Source of the DNA: Thauera aromatica K172
GTDB lineage: Bacteria > Pseudomonadota > Gammaproteobacteria > Burkholderiales > Rhodocyclaceae
Direction: 5' to 3'
Assembly: GCF_003030465.1 (NCBI RefSeq)
Contig: NZ_CP028339.1
Span: 1,798,001 to 1,862,000 of the forward strand
DNA length: 64,000 nt
The stretch's first letter is position 1; each line of letters begins with the position of its first letter. The notes below the pieces were generated by a model. That model saw only the letters and a program-made list of their open reading frames with translations, was not told the DNA's origin and ran no database searches. Both the position numbers and the translations under genes were made by a program. Below, piece after piece: positions 1 through 11,203 of the stretch.

Positions 1-241
1 CCACATTGGCCGTTGTCTGATCGCCGATCCCATCGAAGCTGCTCTTCATCACCTGGGTGCGCAGCGCTTCGATTTCGGCCTGTGCCAGCTGGGCGGCTTC
101 GGCCCTGGCTTTGGTCAGGCCAGCGGCGTCCATCATGTGGGCGTCGAGTTTGCCGAGGGCAAGGATGCCCACCGAGAGGACCACCACCGAGATCAGTCCC
201 TCGAGCAGTGCGATGCCGCGTAGATGGCGATGGATCAGCAT
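1..241 (-). CDS. pilV: Type IV pilus minor pilin PilV (3' part beyond window)
   Basis: Partial gene: the first 80 codons are present and the rest lies beyond the left edge. The product begins MLIHRHLRGIALLEGLISVV, a class III (type IV) prepilin signal: short basic leader, Gly9 before the cut, Glu14 at mature position +5, then a hydrophobic helix to about residue 28. Minor pilins of this kind prime pilus assembly in the inner membrane after cleavage by PilD. The start is supported by an AGGAG ribosome site about six bases upstream. It follows the PilX-like gene by 23 bp in the same minus-strand operon. The name PilV, rather than another minor pilin, rests on position in the operon and N-terminal similarity; the cut-off C-terminus could not be examined. 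Confidence 0.8.
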   Translation of the reverse strand, partial: MLIHRHLRGIALLEGLISVVVLSVGILALGKLDAHMMDAAGLTKARAEAAQLAQAEIEALRTQVMKSSFDGIGDQTTANV

Positions 242-264
242 GGGGGCTCCTGCGCTGGCGCGGC

Positions 265-1623
265 TTATTCGATGGACCAGTCGCGCCACGATCCGGGGAT
301 GACCGTGCGGCGGCCTACTTTCATGGTGTTGCCGAGCACGGCCTCGTCGTAAAAGATGGTCGGGTTGCCATTGAGATTGGTGGTGCCGCCATGGGCCAGG
401 ACGGCACCGTAGATATTGCCGTTTGCATTGCCGCTGAGGCTGCCCGAAGTGTAGACGACGCCGTAGAAGTCGATGCCGGCGCCAAGCGCAAGATCGCCAT
501 CGACGACGATGACCACCGGGCGGTCGATGGAGCCGATCGGTTCGTTGCCGGACAGGGTAAGGTCGCCGTCGACCCAGATGACCTCTCCGTGCGCCCCATC
601 GGCGAATTTATCGGCGGCTTCGCCCGGGGTCAGGACCTCGCTGGCGACGCTGTCCTTGTAATCGGCCTTGTCGAGACCGAAGAACTGGCGGAAGAAATCC
701 GCTTCGGACAGTGCGGCGAGGTTGATGTCCTTGTCGACGACGTCGGCGCCGATGGTATTGGCATTGGCGCCCTTGTCGGTCGATTGCAGCAAATGGGTGG
801 TGCTCTTGTTGGTCGGCGCCTTGCATTTGCTATTGTAGATGCGGTCGCTTTCATCGGTGATGACCGCGCATTGATCACCGAGGGCATCGGCCAGCTGATA
901 GCTTTTGTAGATGTCCGATTCGCTTGGATAGACACTGTCATCGCTGTAATTGGTCGGTGTGCTGCCAGGATTGCGAATGAAGCTCTTCACCGTGGCGTTG
1001 CCATAATCGAGGCTGCCGCCGGCCCAGTACGTGAGGTTGTTGAAATAGTTGACGACCGTAAAGCTGCCGCCCATGCCGGCGGAAGCCGGCGTCGAGAGCG
1101 GGTTGTTGACCGCCCCGGAGGGGAATGCAGGGGTGCCGCTGAGGCGCTGGACGACGATGTGGCGGGCGGAATCGTCGTCGCTCCAGCCGCAGGCGACGGC
1201 GAAGGGCTGGAGCAGGTATTCGCCGGCGGGCGGCTGGCAGTTCTGGATCGGTGTCACCGCATCGGGCGTGTCGGCACATCTGAAATCGGCCGCGGCGGGG
1301 GAGCAGAATGCAACGCGGACGCGGGCCGCCAGACCCTCCGGAACTTCGCCCCCCATTGCCAGCGGGCTGCTGACGGACGTGATGTCGAGGCCTCCGGCAA
1401 ATTCGCCCACGGCGTAATCGAGGCCGCCTTGTGCATGCTCGAACGCGGCCCTCGACCTCGCCTCGTTGGCCGACAGGCGTTGCTCGGAGAGGGTGGAGCG
1501 CGAGGCGACGAAGACGGTGAGCGTGGAGATCAGCAGGATGACGACCGAGAACAGGAGGGCCATCGCCCCTTCTTGCGCACGTGGGGCCGTTGGTGCGCGA
1601 TGAACAAGGCTCGAAACGGGCAT
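265..1623 (-). CDS. pilX: PilX-like minor pilin with long C-terminal region
   Basis: Product of about 452 residues. The N-terminus (Gln17-Glu-Gly-Ala-Met, then a hydrophobic helix to about residue 42) matches the PilX N-terminal module, a minor pilin involved in pilus assembly with PilY1. Like other PilX/GspK-type pilins it lacks the Glu at mature position +5. It is more than twice the usual PilX length (about 170-200 residues). The extra C-terminal part, from about residue 300, contains Gly/Asn-rich short repeats such as GSLSGNANGNIYGAVLAHGG that look like stacked beta strands. The start at 1623 is preferred because GGAAG lies eight bases upstream; an in-frame ATG at 1638 is a second option with a poorer ribosome site. 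It sits between pilW and pilV. Confidence 0.75.
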   Translation of the reverse strand: MPVSSLVHRAPTAPRAQEGAMALLFSVVILLISTLTVFVASRSTLSEQRLSANEARSRAAFEHAQGGLDYAVGEFAGGLDITSVSSPLAMGGEVPEGLAARVRVAFCSPAAADFRCADTPDAVTPIQNCQPPAGEYLLQPFAVACGWSDDDSARHIVVQRLSGTPAFPSGAVNNPLSTPASAGMGGSFTVVNYFNNLTYWAGGSLDYGNATVKSFIRNPGSTPTNYSDDSVYPSESDIYKSYQLADALGDQCAVITDESDRIYNSKCKAPTNKSTTHLLQSTDKGANANTIGADVVDKDINLAALSEADFFRQFFGLDKADYKDSVASEVLTPGEAADKFADGAHGEVIWVDGDLTLSGNEPIGSIDRPVVIVVDGDLALGAGIDFYGVVYTSGSLSGNANGNIYGAVLAHGGTTNLNGNPTIFYDEAVLGNTMKVGRRTVIPGSWRDWSIE

Positions 1624-1646
1624 CGTGTTGGCTTCCATGTTTCGTT

Positions 1647-2291
1647 TCAGAACACCCTGTCGTTGCGCACGCGGATCGTGTCGCGGGTTTGCACCGCCAC
1701 GCTCTGGTCGGCAGTGAGCTGGGCTGCGATTTCGACCGTGATGCGCCGGACGAGGACGCCGGAAACAAGATCGCCGCAATCTATCGCGTCGTTGGTGGTT
1801 CGATCGAAGCATGCCGATCCGCTGGCATCGAAGTCGAGGGCGGTGATGTTGACCATGCTCGAGTCGGTGACCGCTGCCCAGGTGCCGCTGGAGCAGTCTT
1901 CGAGCGTCCCGCCGTCCTTCAATTCGATCTGGCCCGCATTGAGGCGAAAACCGGCATTGCGTTCGTCGCCGTCGAACTGATAGCGATAGACGATGCAACT
2001 GCCGCTGTCATCGATTGCGATCGACTCCTCGCCCGCATCGATGCCGGATCCGGCCCGCCGGATTTCGAAATTCATCAGCTCGGTGAGGGCGCGGACCTCC
2101 TGGTTGAGTCGGTTGGCGGCGAGGATGTCGGCGCTGCTGCGGGTGGTGGAGACATACACGCCGCCGACGGCGGCGACGACGAGAAGGCCGACGAGCAGGC
2201 CGACCATCAGCTCGATCAGGGAAAAACCACGGGTGGCCGCGCGCTTGTTCCCGCGCTGTCGGCGCTGGTGCAAGGGAGGGGGCTTCAGCAT
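1647..2291 (-). CDS. pilW: Type IV pilus minor pilin PilW
   Basis: 214 residues. A prepilin peptidase site is clear: basic leader, Gly22 before Phe23, Glu27 at mature position +5, then a long hydrophobic helix (SLIELMVGLLVGLLVVAAVG). The region after it (NRLNQEVRALTELMNFEIRRAGSG, residues about 62-85) is typical of PilW, where a helix precedes the globular head. PilW forms part of the minor pilin complex that primes pilus polymerisation. The start overlaps the end of the upstream fimT-like gene by seven bases, which suggests translational coupling within the fimT-pilW-pilX-pilV operon. Length is in the lower part of the family range. Confidence 0.85.
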   Translation of the reverse strand: MLKPPPLHQRRQRGNKRAATRGFSLIELMVGLLVGLLVVAAVGGVYVSTTRSSADILAANRLNQEVRALTELMNFEIRRAGSGIDAGEESIAIDDSGSCIVYRYQFDGDERNAGFRLNAGQIELKDGGTLEDCSSGTWAAVTDSSMVNITALDFDASGSACFDRTTNDAIDCGDLVSGVLVRRITVEIAAQLTADQSVAVQTRDTIRVRNDRVF

Positions 2292-2860
2292 GGCTTGTAG
2301 CCTCCGGCGCTATTGCTTGCGGACGGCGAGCAGGGGCGGATGCGGCCGATCGGGTTGATCACGATACGCGCCGTCCACCCTCCTTCCGATGTGAAGTCGA
2401 GCGTGGCACCGCTGACGCCGAGGCCGCTTGCCAGCCCGCGGCTGTCGAAAACGAAGCTCGTGCTCTCCTCGCCGGCACCGAGGGCGACGCCCGGGTAATT
2501 CGCCGGAGCGCTCATTCGGGTGACCGCGGTGCCGCCTTCCATGATCTGGCAATCGTCCGCGCCGGTGCAGGGGGCCGTGCCCTGTGACAAGCCGACCAGC
2601 CAGCCCGCCGCAGCGCCTCCGCTGATCGTCACCCGTATCTGGCGTGACTGCTTGATGGCTTCCGAGCGTGCCAGGTGAAGGAGCGAAAAAGTCTCTTCGA
2701 GCGCGCCGACGACCCGCCGCTTGGCAATCATGTCGATCATCGATGGTGCTGCAATTGCCGCGATGATGCCCAGAACGGCAATCGCCACCATCAGTTCGAC
2801 CAGAGAGAACGCGGCCATTCTGAGGCGCTGGGGTGAATATCGCCGGAATGCCTCGTTCAT
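2285..2860 (-). CDS. fimT: GspH/FimT family pseudopilin
   Basis: 191 residues from the chosen start at 2860, which has AGGAG nine bases upstream; an upstream in-frame start at 2911 lacks a good ribosome site. The prepilin signal reads MAAFSLVELMVAIAVLGIIA with Glu22 at mature +5. The residue before the cut is Ala17 instead of the usual Gly, which PilD can tolerate but is less common. After the membrane helix comes the FimT/GspH pattern: a helix with ARSEAIKQSRQIRVTISG, then a beta-rich head ending in a Cys pair near the C-terminus. It is the first gene of the minor pilin operon, the common place for fimT/fimU. Role: minor pilin, possibly the DNA-binding type in competence (inference). Confidence 0.8.
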   Translation of the reverse strand: MNEAFRRYSPQRLRMAAFSLVELMVAIAVLGIIAAIAAPSMIDMIAKRRVVGALEETFSLLHLARSEAIKQSRQIRVTISGGAAAGWLVGLSQGTAPCTGADDCQIMEGGTAVTRMSAPANYPGVALGAGEESTSFVFDSRGLASGLGVSGATLDFTSEGGWTARIVINPIGRIRPCSPSASNSAGGYKPC

Positions 2861-3002
2861 GAATGAAACTCCTGTCGGTTGCCGGTACCCGCGCGGTGAT
2901 GTCCCGAACATGGAAACGGACGCTCGGGATATTGTGCATCATCTGCGCATGATCCCGTGTGCACTGCTTATCGGTTGATGTGCTGCCGTGCGACGGAGGG
3001 TG

Positions 3003-3026
3003 GCATTTTCGCATTTTCGCATTTTC
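3003..3026. repeat. Three tandem copies of an 8-bp unit
   Basis: The unit GCATTTTC occurs three times head to tail in the divergent gap (2861-3141) between fimT (minus) and the Nudix gene (plus). The repeat is A/T-rich compared with its surroundings. Nothing else was recognised in this 281-bp gap. It could be a slippage-prone tract in a promoter region; no function is claimed. Confidence 0.7.
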
Positions 3027-3141
3027 GATGTCCCCTGCCGGTGTCGTCGAACATGCACCGCTTGATGCAGGCCGACGGGGCCTCTGCTAGCATAGGCTTT
3101 CGGAGCGGCAGCCTGAACGATGCCGCGCCTATTCGACATTG

Positions 3142-3792
3142 ATGAAAAATACACCTGAGCCCGCACCGAGTTTTCTCCCCGTGGACATCCATGCCTTGAA
3201 AGGTCTGTTGTCCGATGTCCGGCATGATCGCAAGTATGCCGACTGGTCGGGGCTGGAGCATGCCGGCACCCATACGCCGGCTGCGGTCCTGGTTCCCGTC
3301 GTCGCGCATGCAAGGGAATTGTCGATACTCCTCACCAAGCGCACCGCCCACCTTCATCACCACCCCGGCCAGATCAGCTTTCCCGGAGGGCGGGTGGAAG
3401 AAAGCGACTCTTCTCCAGTGGACACCGCCTTGCGCGAAACGGAGGAGGAGATCGGTCTTTACAGCCGCCATGTGGAGTTGCTCGGTGCCCTGCCGGATTA
3501 CTTTACCGGCACGGGGTTCCGGATCACGCCGGTGGTGGGGCTGGTGCATCCGCCGTTCGAACTCAAGCTCGATGCCTTCGAGGTGGCCGAGGCGTTCGAG
3601 GTGCCTCTGTCGCATTTCCTCGACCCGGCCAACCACCAGCGCCACAGCATGGTCCACGAGGGGCGCCTGCGTTATTACCATGCGATGCCGTACAAGGATT
3701 ACTACATCTGGGGGGCGACCGCGGGGATCCTGATGTCCCTGTACCACGTCCTGCACGGGGAGGCGGTGATGCCGCTGCCGGACGAAGGGTGA
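3142..3792 (+). CDS. Nudix hydrolase, CoA pyrophosphatase-like
   Basis: 216 residues from the ATG at 3142; a TTG codon immediately before is a less likely start. The Nudix box is intact at about residues 83-106: a GGRVEES start, then RETEEEIGL, matching the GX5EX7REUXEEXGU pattern, where the glutamates bind Mg2+. Upstream of it lies LTKRTAHLHHHPGQISFPGG, which fits the LLTxRSx3LRxHxGQVxFPGG motif of the NudL/YeaB group of CoA diphosphatases. These enzymes cut CoA or acyl-CoA to 3'-phospho-AMP and phosphopantetheine. The protein is soluble, with no signal peptide. The next gene (CobD/CbiB-like) lies 76 bp downstream on the same strand. The family is well supported; the exact substrate is inferred from the motif. 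Confidence 0.88.
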   Translation: MKNTPEPAPSFLPVDIHALKGLLSDVRHDRKYADWSGLEHAGTHTPAAVLVPVVAHARELSILLTKRTAHLHHHPGQISFPGGRVEESDSSPVDTALRETEEEIGLYSRHVELLGALPDYFTGTGFRITPVVGLVHPPFELKLDAFEVAEAFEVPLSHFLDPANHQRHSMVHEGRLRYYHAMPYKDYYIWGATAGILMSLYHVLHGEAVMPLPDEG

Positions 3793-3868
3793 GCGCCGGG
3801 CTTTGTGATATCTTCCGCGCCGGATCGTCCCGCATGCACCCGTTGGTCGTTTTCCGTTCCCGCCCCAC

Positions 3869-4798
3869 ATGACGCTGTTGACCTTGATCCTCGCACTGCT
3901 GCTGGAGCAGGCACGCCCATTGCCGGTACGGCGCTGGGTGCTCGTTCCGCTGGGCAGGATGATGGCCGTGCTTGGCGGACATGGCAGCGACGTACCGCCG
4001 TGGACGACCCGGACAATATGGCTCGCGGTGATGGCTGCGGGCACGCTGGGTTCTGCGCTCGGGTATTGGCTGCTGTGGGAACTGCATCCGGCGCTCGCCT
4101 TCGGCTTTAATGTCGTGGTGCTGTATTCGGCCATGGGTTTTCGCCAGGAAAGCCGTTTTTTCACCGAGATTCACGTTGCCTTGCGCCTGGGCGAGATCGA
4201 TCGCGCCCGCACGCTGCTGGGACAGTGGCGCGGCGGGCAGTATCCGGATGCGAGCGCCAGCGAAATCGCCCGGCTGGCGATCGAAAAGGCGCTGGTGGCG
4301 GCACATCGCATGGTGTTCGGTGTGGGATTCTGGTTCGTGCTCATGCCCGGCCCGAGCGGTGCGCTGATGTACCGGCTGGCGCGGTTCCTGGCGGAAGAGC
4401 CGGACGCCTGGGGGCGTCTTGCCGGGGAGTGTGCGGGGCAAGGGGTCGCCCAGCGTGGGTTCGATTTCATCGATGCCGCGCCGGTGCGCCTGACGGCAGC
4501 GGTGTTCTCGGTGATGGGTAATTTCGAGGATGCAATCTACTGCTGGCGTTCGCAGGCGGTGCTGTGGCCGGAGAGGTCGTCGGCTATACTGATATCCAGT
4601 GGCGGCGGCGCGCTGGGGGTACGCCTCGGTATGCCGGTCCATGAATCCGGTGCAATCCTCGACCGGCCCGAGATGGGCCTGGGCGACGACGCAAACGTCG
4701 ATCACATGCAAAGCACAGTAGGCCTGGTATGGCGGGCACTACTCGTGTGTCTGTTCCTGCTCGCCTTGCTCGGCGCTGCCGGGTGGGTGGGCAGGTAA
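3869..4798 (+). CDS. CobD/CbiB-like integral membrane protein
   Basis: 309 residues with hydrophobic segments near residues 1-16, 48-68, 70-90, 145-165 and 285-307. Overall pattern and motifs such as FRQESRFFTEIHVALRLGEI and the loop with FDFIDAAPVRLTAAVFSVMG resemble the CobD/CbiB family (adenosylcobinamide-phosphate synthase), in which a membrane enzyme attaches aminopropanol to adenosylcobyric acid. In Betaproteobacteria a divergent member outside cobalamin operons is common, and this gene is not next to cobalamin genes, so it may not make B12. It could equally be described as AmpE-like. The next gene, a thiolase, starts 28 bp downstream. Function therefore remains open; only the family assignment is claimed. 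Confidence 0.7.
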   Translation: MTLLTLILALLLEQARPLPVRRWVLVPLGRMMAVLGGHGSDVPPWTTRTIWLAVMAAGTLGSALGYWLLWELHPALAFGFNVVVLYSAMGFRQESRFFTEIHVALRLGEIDRARTLLGQWRGGQYPDASASEIARLAIEKALVAAHRMVFGVGFWFVLMPGPSGALMYRLARFLAEEPDAWGRLAGECAGQGVAQRGFDFIDAAPVRLTAAVFSVMGNFEDAIYCWRSQAVLWPERSSAILISSGGGALGVRLGMPVHESGAILDRPEMGLGDDANVDHMQSTVGLVWRALLVCLFLLALLGAAGWVGR

Positions 4799-4826
4799 CG
4801 CCCTTTTTCCTGATAGGGAGCTGGTT

Positions 4827-6008
4827 ATGGCAAATCGTGAAGTCGTTGTTCTGAGTGCGGTTCGTTCCGCGGTGGGGGGCTTCAATGGCTCGCTGAAAGA
4901 CATGGAGCCCTGCGAGCTGGGCGCGGTGGTGGCGAAGGAAGCGTTCGCCCGCGCCGGCGTCGACCCGAAGGCCGTGTCTTTCGCCGCCGTTGGCAACTGC
5001 ATTCCGACCGACTCCCGTTATCCGTACGTCGCTCGCGTGGCGACGATCAACGCCGGCATGGCGATGGATTCGGTGGCTTTCGCGGTGAACCGCCTGTGCG
5101 GTTCGGCGCAGCAGGCCGTCGTCAGCGCCGCGCAGGCGATCATGCTGGGTGACGCCGACTACGCCGTCGGCGGCGGCGTGGAAGTGATGTCGCGTGGTGC
5201 CTATCTGATGCCGACCCTGCGCAGTGGCGCACGCATGGGCGACACGAAGGCGATCGATGCGATGGTTGCGGTGCTGACCGACCCCTTCGGTGTCGGCCAC
5301 ATGGGGATCACCGCCGAGAATCTGTGCACCAAGTGGGGTATCTCGCGGGAAGAGCAGGACGCATTCGCGCTCGAATCGCAAAAGCGTGCGGCGGCGGCGA
5401 TCGCCGAGGGCCGTTTCAAGAGCCAGATCGTTCCGATTACGTTCGAAACCCGCAAGGGTCCCGTGGTGTTCGACACCGACGAGCATCCGCGCATGACCAC
5501 TCTGGAAGCGCTGGCCAAGATGAAGCCGGCGTTCAAGAAGGACGGTTCGGTCACCGCCGGAAACGCCTCCGGGATCAACGACGCCGCGGCCTTCCTGGTG
5601 CTGGCCGATGCCGCCAAAGCCGCTGCGGCCGGCCAGAAGCCGATTGCGCGCCTGGTTTCCTACGCCATCGCCGGGGTGCCGAATGACGTGATGGGCGAGG
5701 GGCCGATTCCCTCCACCAAGCTCGCGCTGCAGCGCGCCGGCCTGACGCTCGACCAGATCGACGTGATCGAGTCGAACGAAGCGTTTGCCGCCCAGTCGAT
5801 CGCGGTGAATCGTGGCCTGGAGCTGGATGTGAGCAAGGTCAACCCGAACGGCGGCGCCATTTCGCTGGGCCATCCGGTCGGCGCGACCGGCGGGGTGATC
5901 ATCACCAAGCTGCTCCACGAACTGATCCGCAGCAACGGCCGTTACGGCCTCGCTACCATGTGCATCGGCGGCGGCCAGGGCATCACCACGGTGTGGGAAC
6001 GCGTGTAA
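4827..6008 (+). CDS. Thiolase (acetyl-CoA acetyltransferase / beta-ketothiolase)
   Basis: 393 residues, the standard length for thiolase II. The three catalytic elements are present: Cys91 in NRLCGSAQQAV (acyl-enzyme nucleophile), His349 in GGAISLGHPVGATG and Cys379 in MCIGGGQG (proton transfer). The enzyme condenses two acyl-CoA units or cleaves 3-ketoacyl-CoA, serving polyhydroxyalkanoate synthesis or degradation of fatty and aromatic acids. The sequence looks closest to BktB/PhaA-type enzymes with broad chain-length use, but acetoacetyl-CoA versus longer substrates cannot be decided from sequence alone. A ribosome site is near AGGGAGCTG before the start. It stands alone, with a strong terminator 18 bp after the stop and no phaB or phaC next to it. 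Confidence 0.92.
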   Translation: MANREVVVLSAVRSAVGGFNGSLKDMEPCELGAVVAKEAFARAGVDPKAVSFAAVGNCIPTDSRYPYVARVATINAGMAMDSVAFAVNRLCGSAQQAVVSAAQAIMLGDADYAVGGGVEVMSRGAYLMPTLRSGARMGDTKAIDAMVAVLTDPFGVGHMGITAENLCTKWGISREEQDAFALESQKRAAAAIAEGRFKSQIVPITFETRKGPVVFDTDEHPRMTTLEALAKMKPAFKKDGSVTAGNASGINDAAAFLVLADAAKAAAAGQKPIARLVSYAIAGVPNDVMGEGPIPSTKLALQRAGLTLDQIDVIESNEAFAAQSIAVNRGLELDVSKVNPNGGAISLGHPVGATGGVIITKLLHELIRSNGRYGLATMCIGGGQGITTVWERV

Positions 6009-6026
6009 GCGCATTTTCCGCCCACG

Positions 6027-6064
6027 AAAAAACCGCGCGGCTGCAAGGCTTGCGCGGTTTTTTT
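6027..6064. terminator. Bidirectional intrinsic terminator between thiolase and msrB
   Basis: Stem CCGCGC/GCGCGG flanked by a run of A on the left and a run of T on the right, with a 13-base loop. It can stop transcription of the plus-strand thiolase gene and of the minus-strand msrB operon. Confidence 0.88.
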
Positions 6065-6102
6065 GTTTATGCGGCCTGTTTTCGGGCAGCCGGCGGCGCG
6101 GG

Positions 6103-6513
6103 TCAGGATTCCGCGGCGGAATCCTTTTCCAGCCGGACCGATGCCGAGTTGATGCAGTAGCGCAGGCCGGTGGGCTGGGGGCCGTCGTCGAAGACATGGC
6201 CGAGGTGGGCGCCGCACTGCTGGCACAGTACTTCGGTGCGCACCATGAAGTGGCTGCGGTCGACCGCGGTGTCGATGTTGCCGGGCTCGGCCGCCGTCCA
6301 GAAGCTGGGCCAGCCGCAGCCGGCATCGAACTTGTGCTCGGAGCGGAACAGCGGCGCTCCGCAGCACACGCAGCGGTACTCTCCCTTGTCCCAGACATCC
6401 CAGTACGCGCCGCTGAAGGCGGGCTCGGTGCCTTTTTCCCGGGCGACGCGGTATTGCAGGTCGGTGAGCTGGGCGCGCCATTCGGCGGCGCTTTTTTCGA
6501 TCTTGCGCCTCAT
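6103..6513 (-). CDS. msrB: Peptide-methionine (R)-S-oxide reductase MsrB
   Basis: 136 residues, usual length for stand-alone MsrB. The catalytic Cys120 lies in RYCINSASV, and structural zinc ligands are seen as two CxxC pairs (Cys48/Cys51 and Cys97/Cys100). The fold motifs [20 protein letters not shown] and [12 protein letters not shown] are all present. The enzyme reduces methionine-R-sulfoxide in oxidised proteins, using thioredoxin; no signal peptide is seen, so it acts in the cytoplasm. It starts three bases after the stop of the DUF2863-type gene and is likely the last gene of a ppsR-DUF2863-msrB transcript. Confidence 0.95.
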   Translation of the reverse strand: MRRKIEKSAAEWRAQLTDLQYRVAREKGTEPAFSGAYWDVWDKGEYRCVCCGAPLFRSEHKFDAGCGWPSFWTAAEPGNIDTAVDRSHFMVRTEVLCQQCGAHLGHVFDDGPQPTGLRYCINSASVRLEKDSAAES

Positions 6514-6516
6514 CGT

Positions 6517-7686
6517 CTAGTGCAGATGCCGCGGCATCTGTTCCGAATGTCCCTCGGGCATTTCCGCATGGACGATCTCGCCTTCGGCGGAAGGGTAGAG
6601 GGGGGCGCCGCAGTCGTCGCAGTACTCAAGCGGAAACTGGTGGTCGAGCGTCACGATGTCGCTGACCCCGGATTCGCGCAGTACGGCTTCGATCTGCGCG
6701 GGGCCGTCGGTGGTTTCGTCTTCGGCACCGAGCAGGGGCCAGACGACCCCATGCACGACCTGCTCGCGCCCGCGCACGCTCAGGCCGATGCGGTATTCCT
6801 CGAGATCCCGCTCCCAGAACGGGGCAATCACGGCGCGCAGGTTGGCCGCCGGAGTTTCCAGCGTGGTGGCGAGGAACGCGACCGAGGCGCGGACCGAGTA
6901 GGGGCGGCTATCGGTGTCGGCGGTGCGGCTGGCGGCGAAATAGGATTCCGGCAGGACCAGTTCGGTGGCGCAGCCCGGAAGCAGGGGTGCCAGACAGGCG
7001 CCGCCCTGGGTCCGCCACTGGTCGCGCGCGGCATCCCGGCTGCCGTCGGCTTCTTGCCAGCGGAACAGGGCCTGGCCATGGGGGACGGCAACCGCGGCGA
7101 GCAGGTAGCGGGTGTCGGACAGGAACTGCGCGGTCTCGGGCATGCCTTCGGTGTCGACATGCAAGTCGTGGTCGTCGAGCGCCGCGCCGCCGATCGCCTT
7201 GGCGAACTCGGCCGTGGCGCAATAGCCCTGCGGCAGCTGGTCGGGGCTGAAGAGGAAATCGGCGACCGACAGCCGCGCCCCTTTTGCCAGCACGTGGGCC
7301 TGGAGATGGACGCGCAGGTTGGCGAGTACCGCGGGCGGAATCGAAGTCGCGGGAATGCGATAGCGCGACCAGGCGAGCACCGGTGCCGCGATGAGGACGA
7401 CTTCGTGCGCATCGAAAGCGCCTGCGGCGCATTCGGCCCGCGATTCGATCTGGTCGGCAAGCTCGTCGTAGGCCCGCGACTCGGTGCCGTAGAGGTGGTC
7501 GAGTGCGGCATTGAGGGCGCTTTCCTCGCTGTGCGCGAGGGCCTCGTCGAGGGCGGCAGCCAGTCGCAGGTCCCAGTACCGGTCTTCGACCCGGCTGCCC
7601 GAGTCGGCCAGACCATTGGCGAGCCAGACGAGTTGTTCGGCGATGCGGCCGAGGCCGCCCCGGCGCTTGAGGCGCGTTCTTTTCAT
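6517..7686 (-). CDS. DUF2863-family protein of unknown function
   Basis: 389 residues, soluble, acidic, no signal peptide. It resembles the DUF2863 family, found mostly in Betaproteobacteria and of unknown role. A basic N-terminal stretch (MKRTRLKRRGGLGRIAEQ) is followed by helical and mixed regions. Near the C-terminus is a CDDCGAPLYPSAEGEIVH segment whose CxxC plus His could bind a metal, which is an inference. It lies between ppsR (156 bp upstream) and msrB (three bases downstream), an arrangement that suggests co-transcription but not a shared pathway. The family assignment is from memory of the pattern and is moderately secure. Confidence 0.7.
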   Translation of the reverse strand: MKRTRLKRRGGLGRIAEQLVWLANGLADSGSRVEDRYWDLRLAAALDEALAHSEESALNAALDHLYGTESRAYDELADQIESRAECAAGAFDAHEVVLIAAPVLAWSRYRIPATSIPPAVLANLRVHLQAHVLAKGARLSVADFLFSPDQLPQGYCATAEFAKAIGGAALDDHDLHVDTEGMPETAQFLSDTRYLLAAVAVPHGQALFRWQEADGSRDAARDQWRTQGGACLAPLLPGCATELVLPESYFAASRTADTDSRPYSVRASVAFLATTLETPAANLRAVIAPFWERDLEEYRIGLSVRGREQVVHGVVWPLLGAEDETTDGPAQIEAVLRESGVSDIVTLDHQFPLEYCDDCGAPLYPSAEGEIVHAEMPEGHSEQMPRHLH

Positions 7687-7842
7687 GGGATGTCCTGTTG
7701 CTGTTCGGGGCGGGCGGGGCGAGCCCGGCCCGCGTGAACCCGTATTCTAGCTGAAGGGCGGGGCTGAGCCGGCGAAGGGCGGTGGGCACGGGCACGGGGG
7801 TCGAGTCTGTGCCCCGTCCGGAGCGGGCCGGGCCCCGGAGAG

Positions 7843-8676
7843 TCAGAAGCCGGGGCGGTCGAGGCGAATGGTCTGGAGGATGGTCGCCGAGATCTCCTCG
7901 ATGGATTTGGCCGTCGATTCCAGCCAGCGGATGTTTTCGCGGCGCATCAGCTTGTGTGCCGCTTCGATCTCGTAGCGGCAGTTGTCGAGTGCGGCATAGC
8001 GGCTGTTGGGACGCCGTTCCTGGCGGATCTGCGACAGGCGCTCGGGGGCGATGGTGAGGCCGAAGAGCTTGTTGCGGTAGCGGTGCAGCTCTCCCGGTAG
8101 CTTGTTGCGTTCGAAGTCTTCCGGGATCAGCGGGTAGTTGGCCGCCTTGACGCCGAACTGCATCGCCAGGTACAGGCTGGTGGGCGTCTTGCCCGAGCGC
8201 GACACGCCGACCAGGATGACGTCGGCTTCGGCCAGTTCGCCGTCGCTGGAGATGCCGTCGTCGTGGGCCATGGCGAAGTTGATTGCCTCGATGCGGTGCT
8301 TGTAGTTGATGCTGTCGGCGATGCCGTGGAAGCGGCCGACGGCGTGGGTGGAGCGTTCGCCCAGTTCGGTTTCGAGCGGACCGATGAAGCGTTCGAAGAG
8401 GTCGAGGAACAGGGCGTCGGCTTGATGCAGTGCAGCAATGCTGTCTTCGTTGACCAGGGTGCTGAACACGATTGGGCGCACGCCGTCTTCGGCCGCGGCC
8501 TCGCGGATCTGACTGGCGCACTCGATCGCCTTGTCGAGATTGTCCACGAAAGGGGCACGGATCTGCTTGAATCTGCGCTCGGGAAACTGGGCGAGCAGGC
8601 TGTGGCCAAGGGTTTCCGCGGTGATGCCGGTGCCGTCGGAGACGAAGAAGATGGTGCGCGGGCGAATGTCGCTCAT
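7843..8676 (-). CDS. ppsR: PEP synthase regulatory protein (bifunctional kinase/pyrophosphorylase)
   Basis: 277 residues from the ATG at 8676, which gives the usual start [17 protein letters not shown]; a longer reading frame upstream has no support. The DUF299 family pattern is complete, including the P-loop-like [15 protein letters not shown] at about residues 150-165 and the [19 protein letters not shown] segment. PpsR inactivates PEP synthase by ADP-dependent phosphorylation of a Thr next to the catalytic His, and reverses this by Pi-dependent phosphorolysis. It is transcribed divergently from ppsA with 128 bp between them, the usual arrangement, and that gap must carry both promoters. 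Confidence 0.95.
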   Translation of the reverse strand: MSDIRPRTIFFVSDGTGITAETLGHSLLAQFPERRFKQIRAPFVDNLDKAIECASQIREAAAEDGVRPIVFSTLVNEDSIAALHQADALFLDLFERFIGPLETELGERSTHAVGRFHGIADSINYKHRIEAINFAMAHDDGISSDGELAEADVILVGVSRSGKTPTSLYLAMQFGVKAANYPLIPEDFERNKLPGELHRYRNKLFGLTIAPERLSQIRQERRPNSRYAALDNCRYEIEAAHKLMRRENIRWLESTAKSIEEISATILQTIRLDRPGF

Positions 8677-8804
8677 GGTGTCTGTCCTGTGGCTGGGGCA
8701 TCCGGTTTGCTGCGGCATTGGGGCAAACCCTGCAGTGCGGCGCAGCACAAAAAAACGTTAGAATTGCATTTTGCTTTCTATCCAAAATTTTCGGAAGGCC
8801 ACCC

Positions 8805-11171
<2,367 letters not shown>

Positions 11172-11203
11172 GGCCGGCCGCAGCGCTGCACATGAGGTCG
11201 CTG

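Noticed and set aside
13-1980. A 655-codon plus-strand frame across the pilin genes
   Set aside because: The minus strand encodes clear pilins with prepilin signals; the plus frame is compositionally biased with no motif.
3003-3026. Repeat as a CRISPR fragment
   Set aside because: The units are 8 bp, with no spacers and no cas genes.
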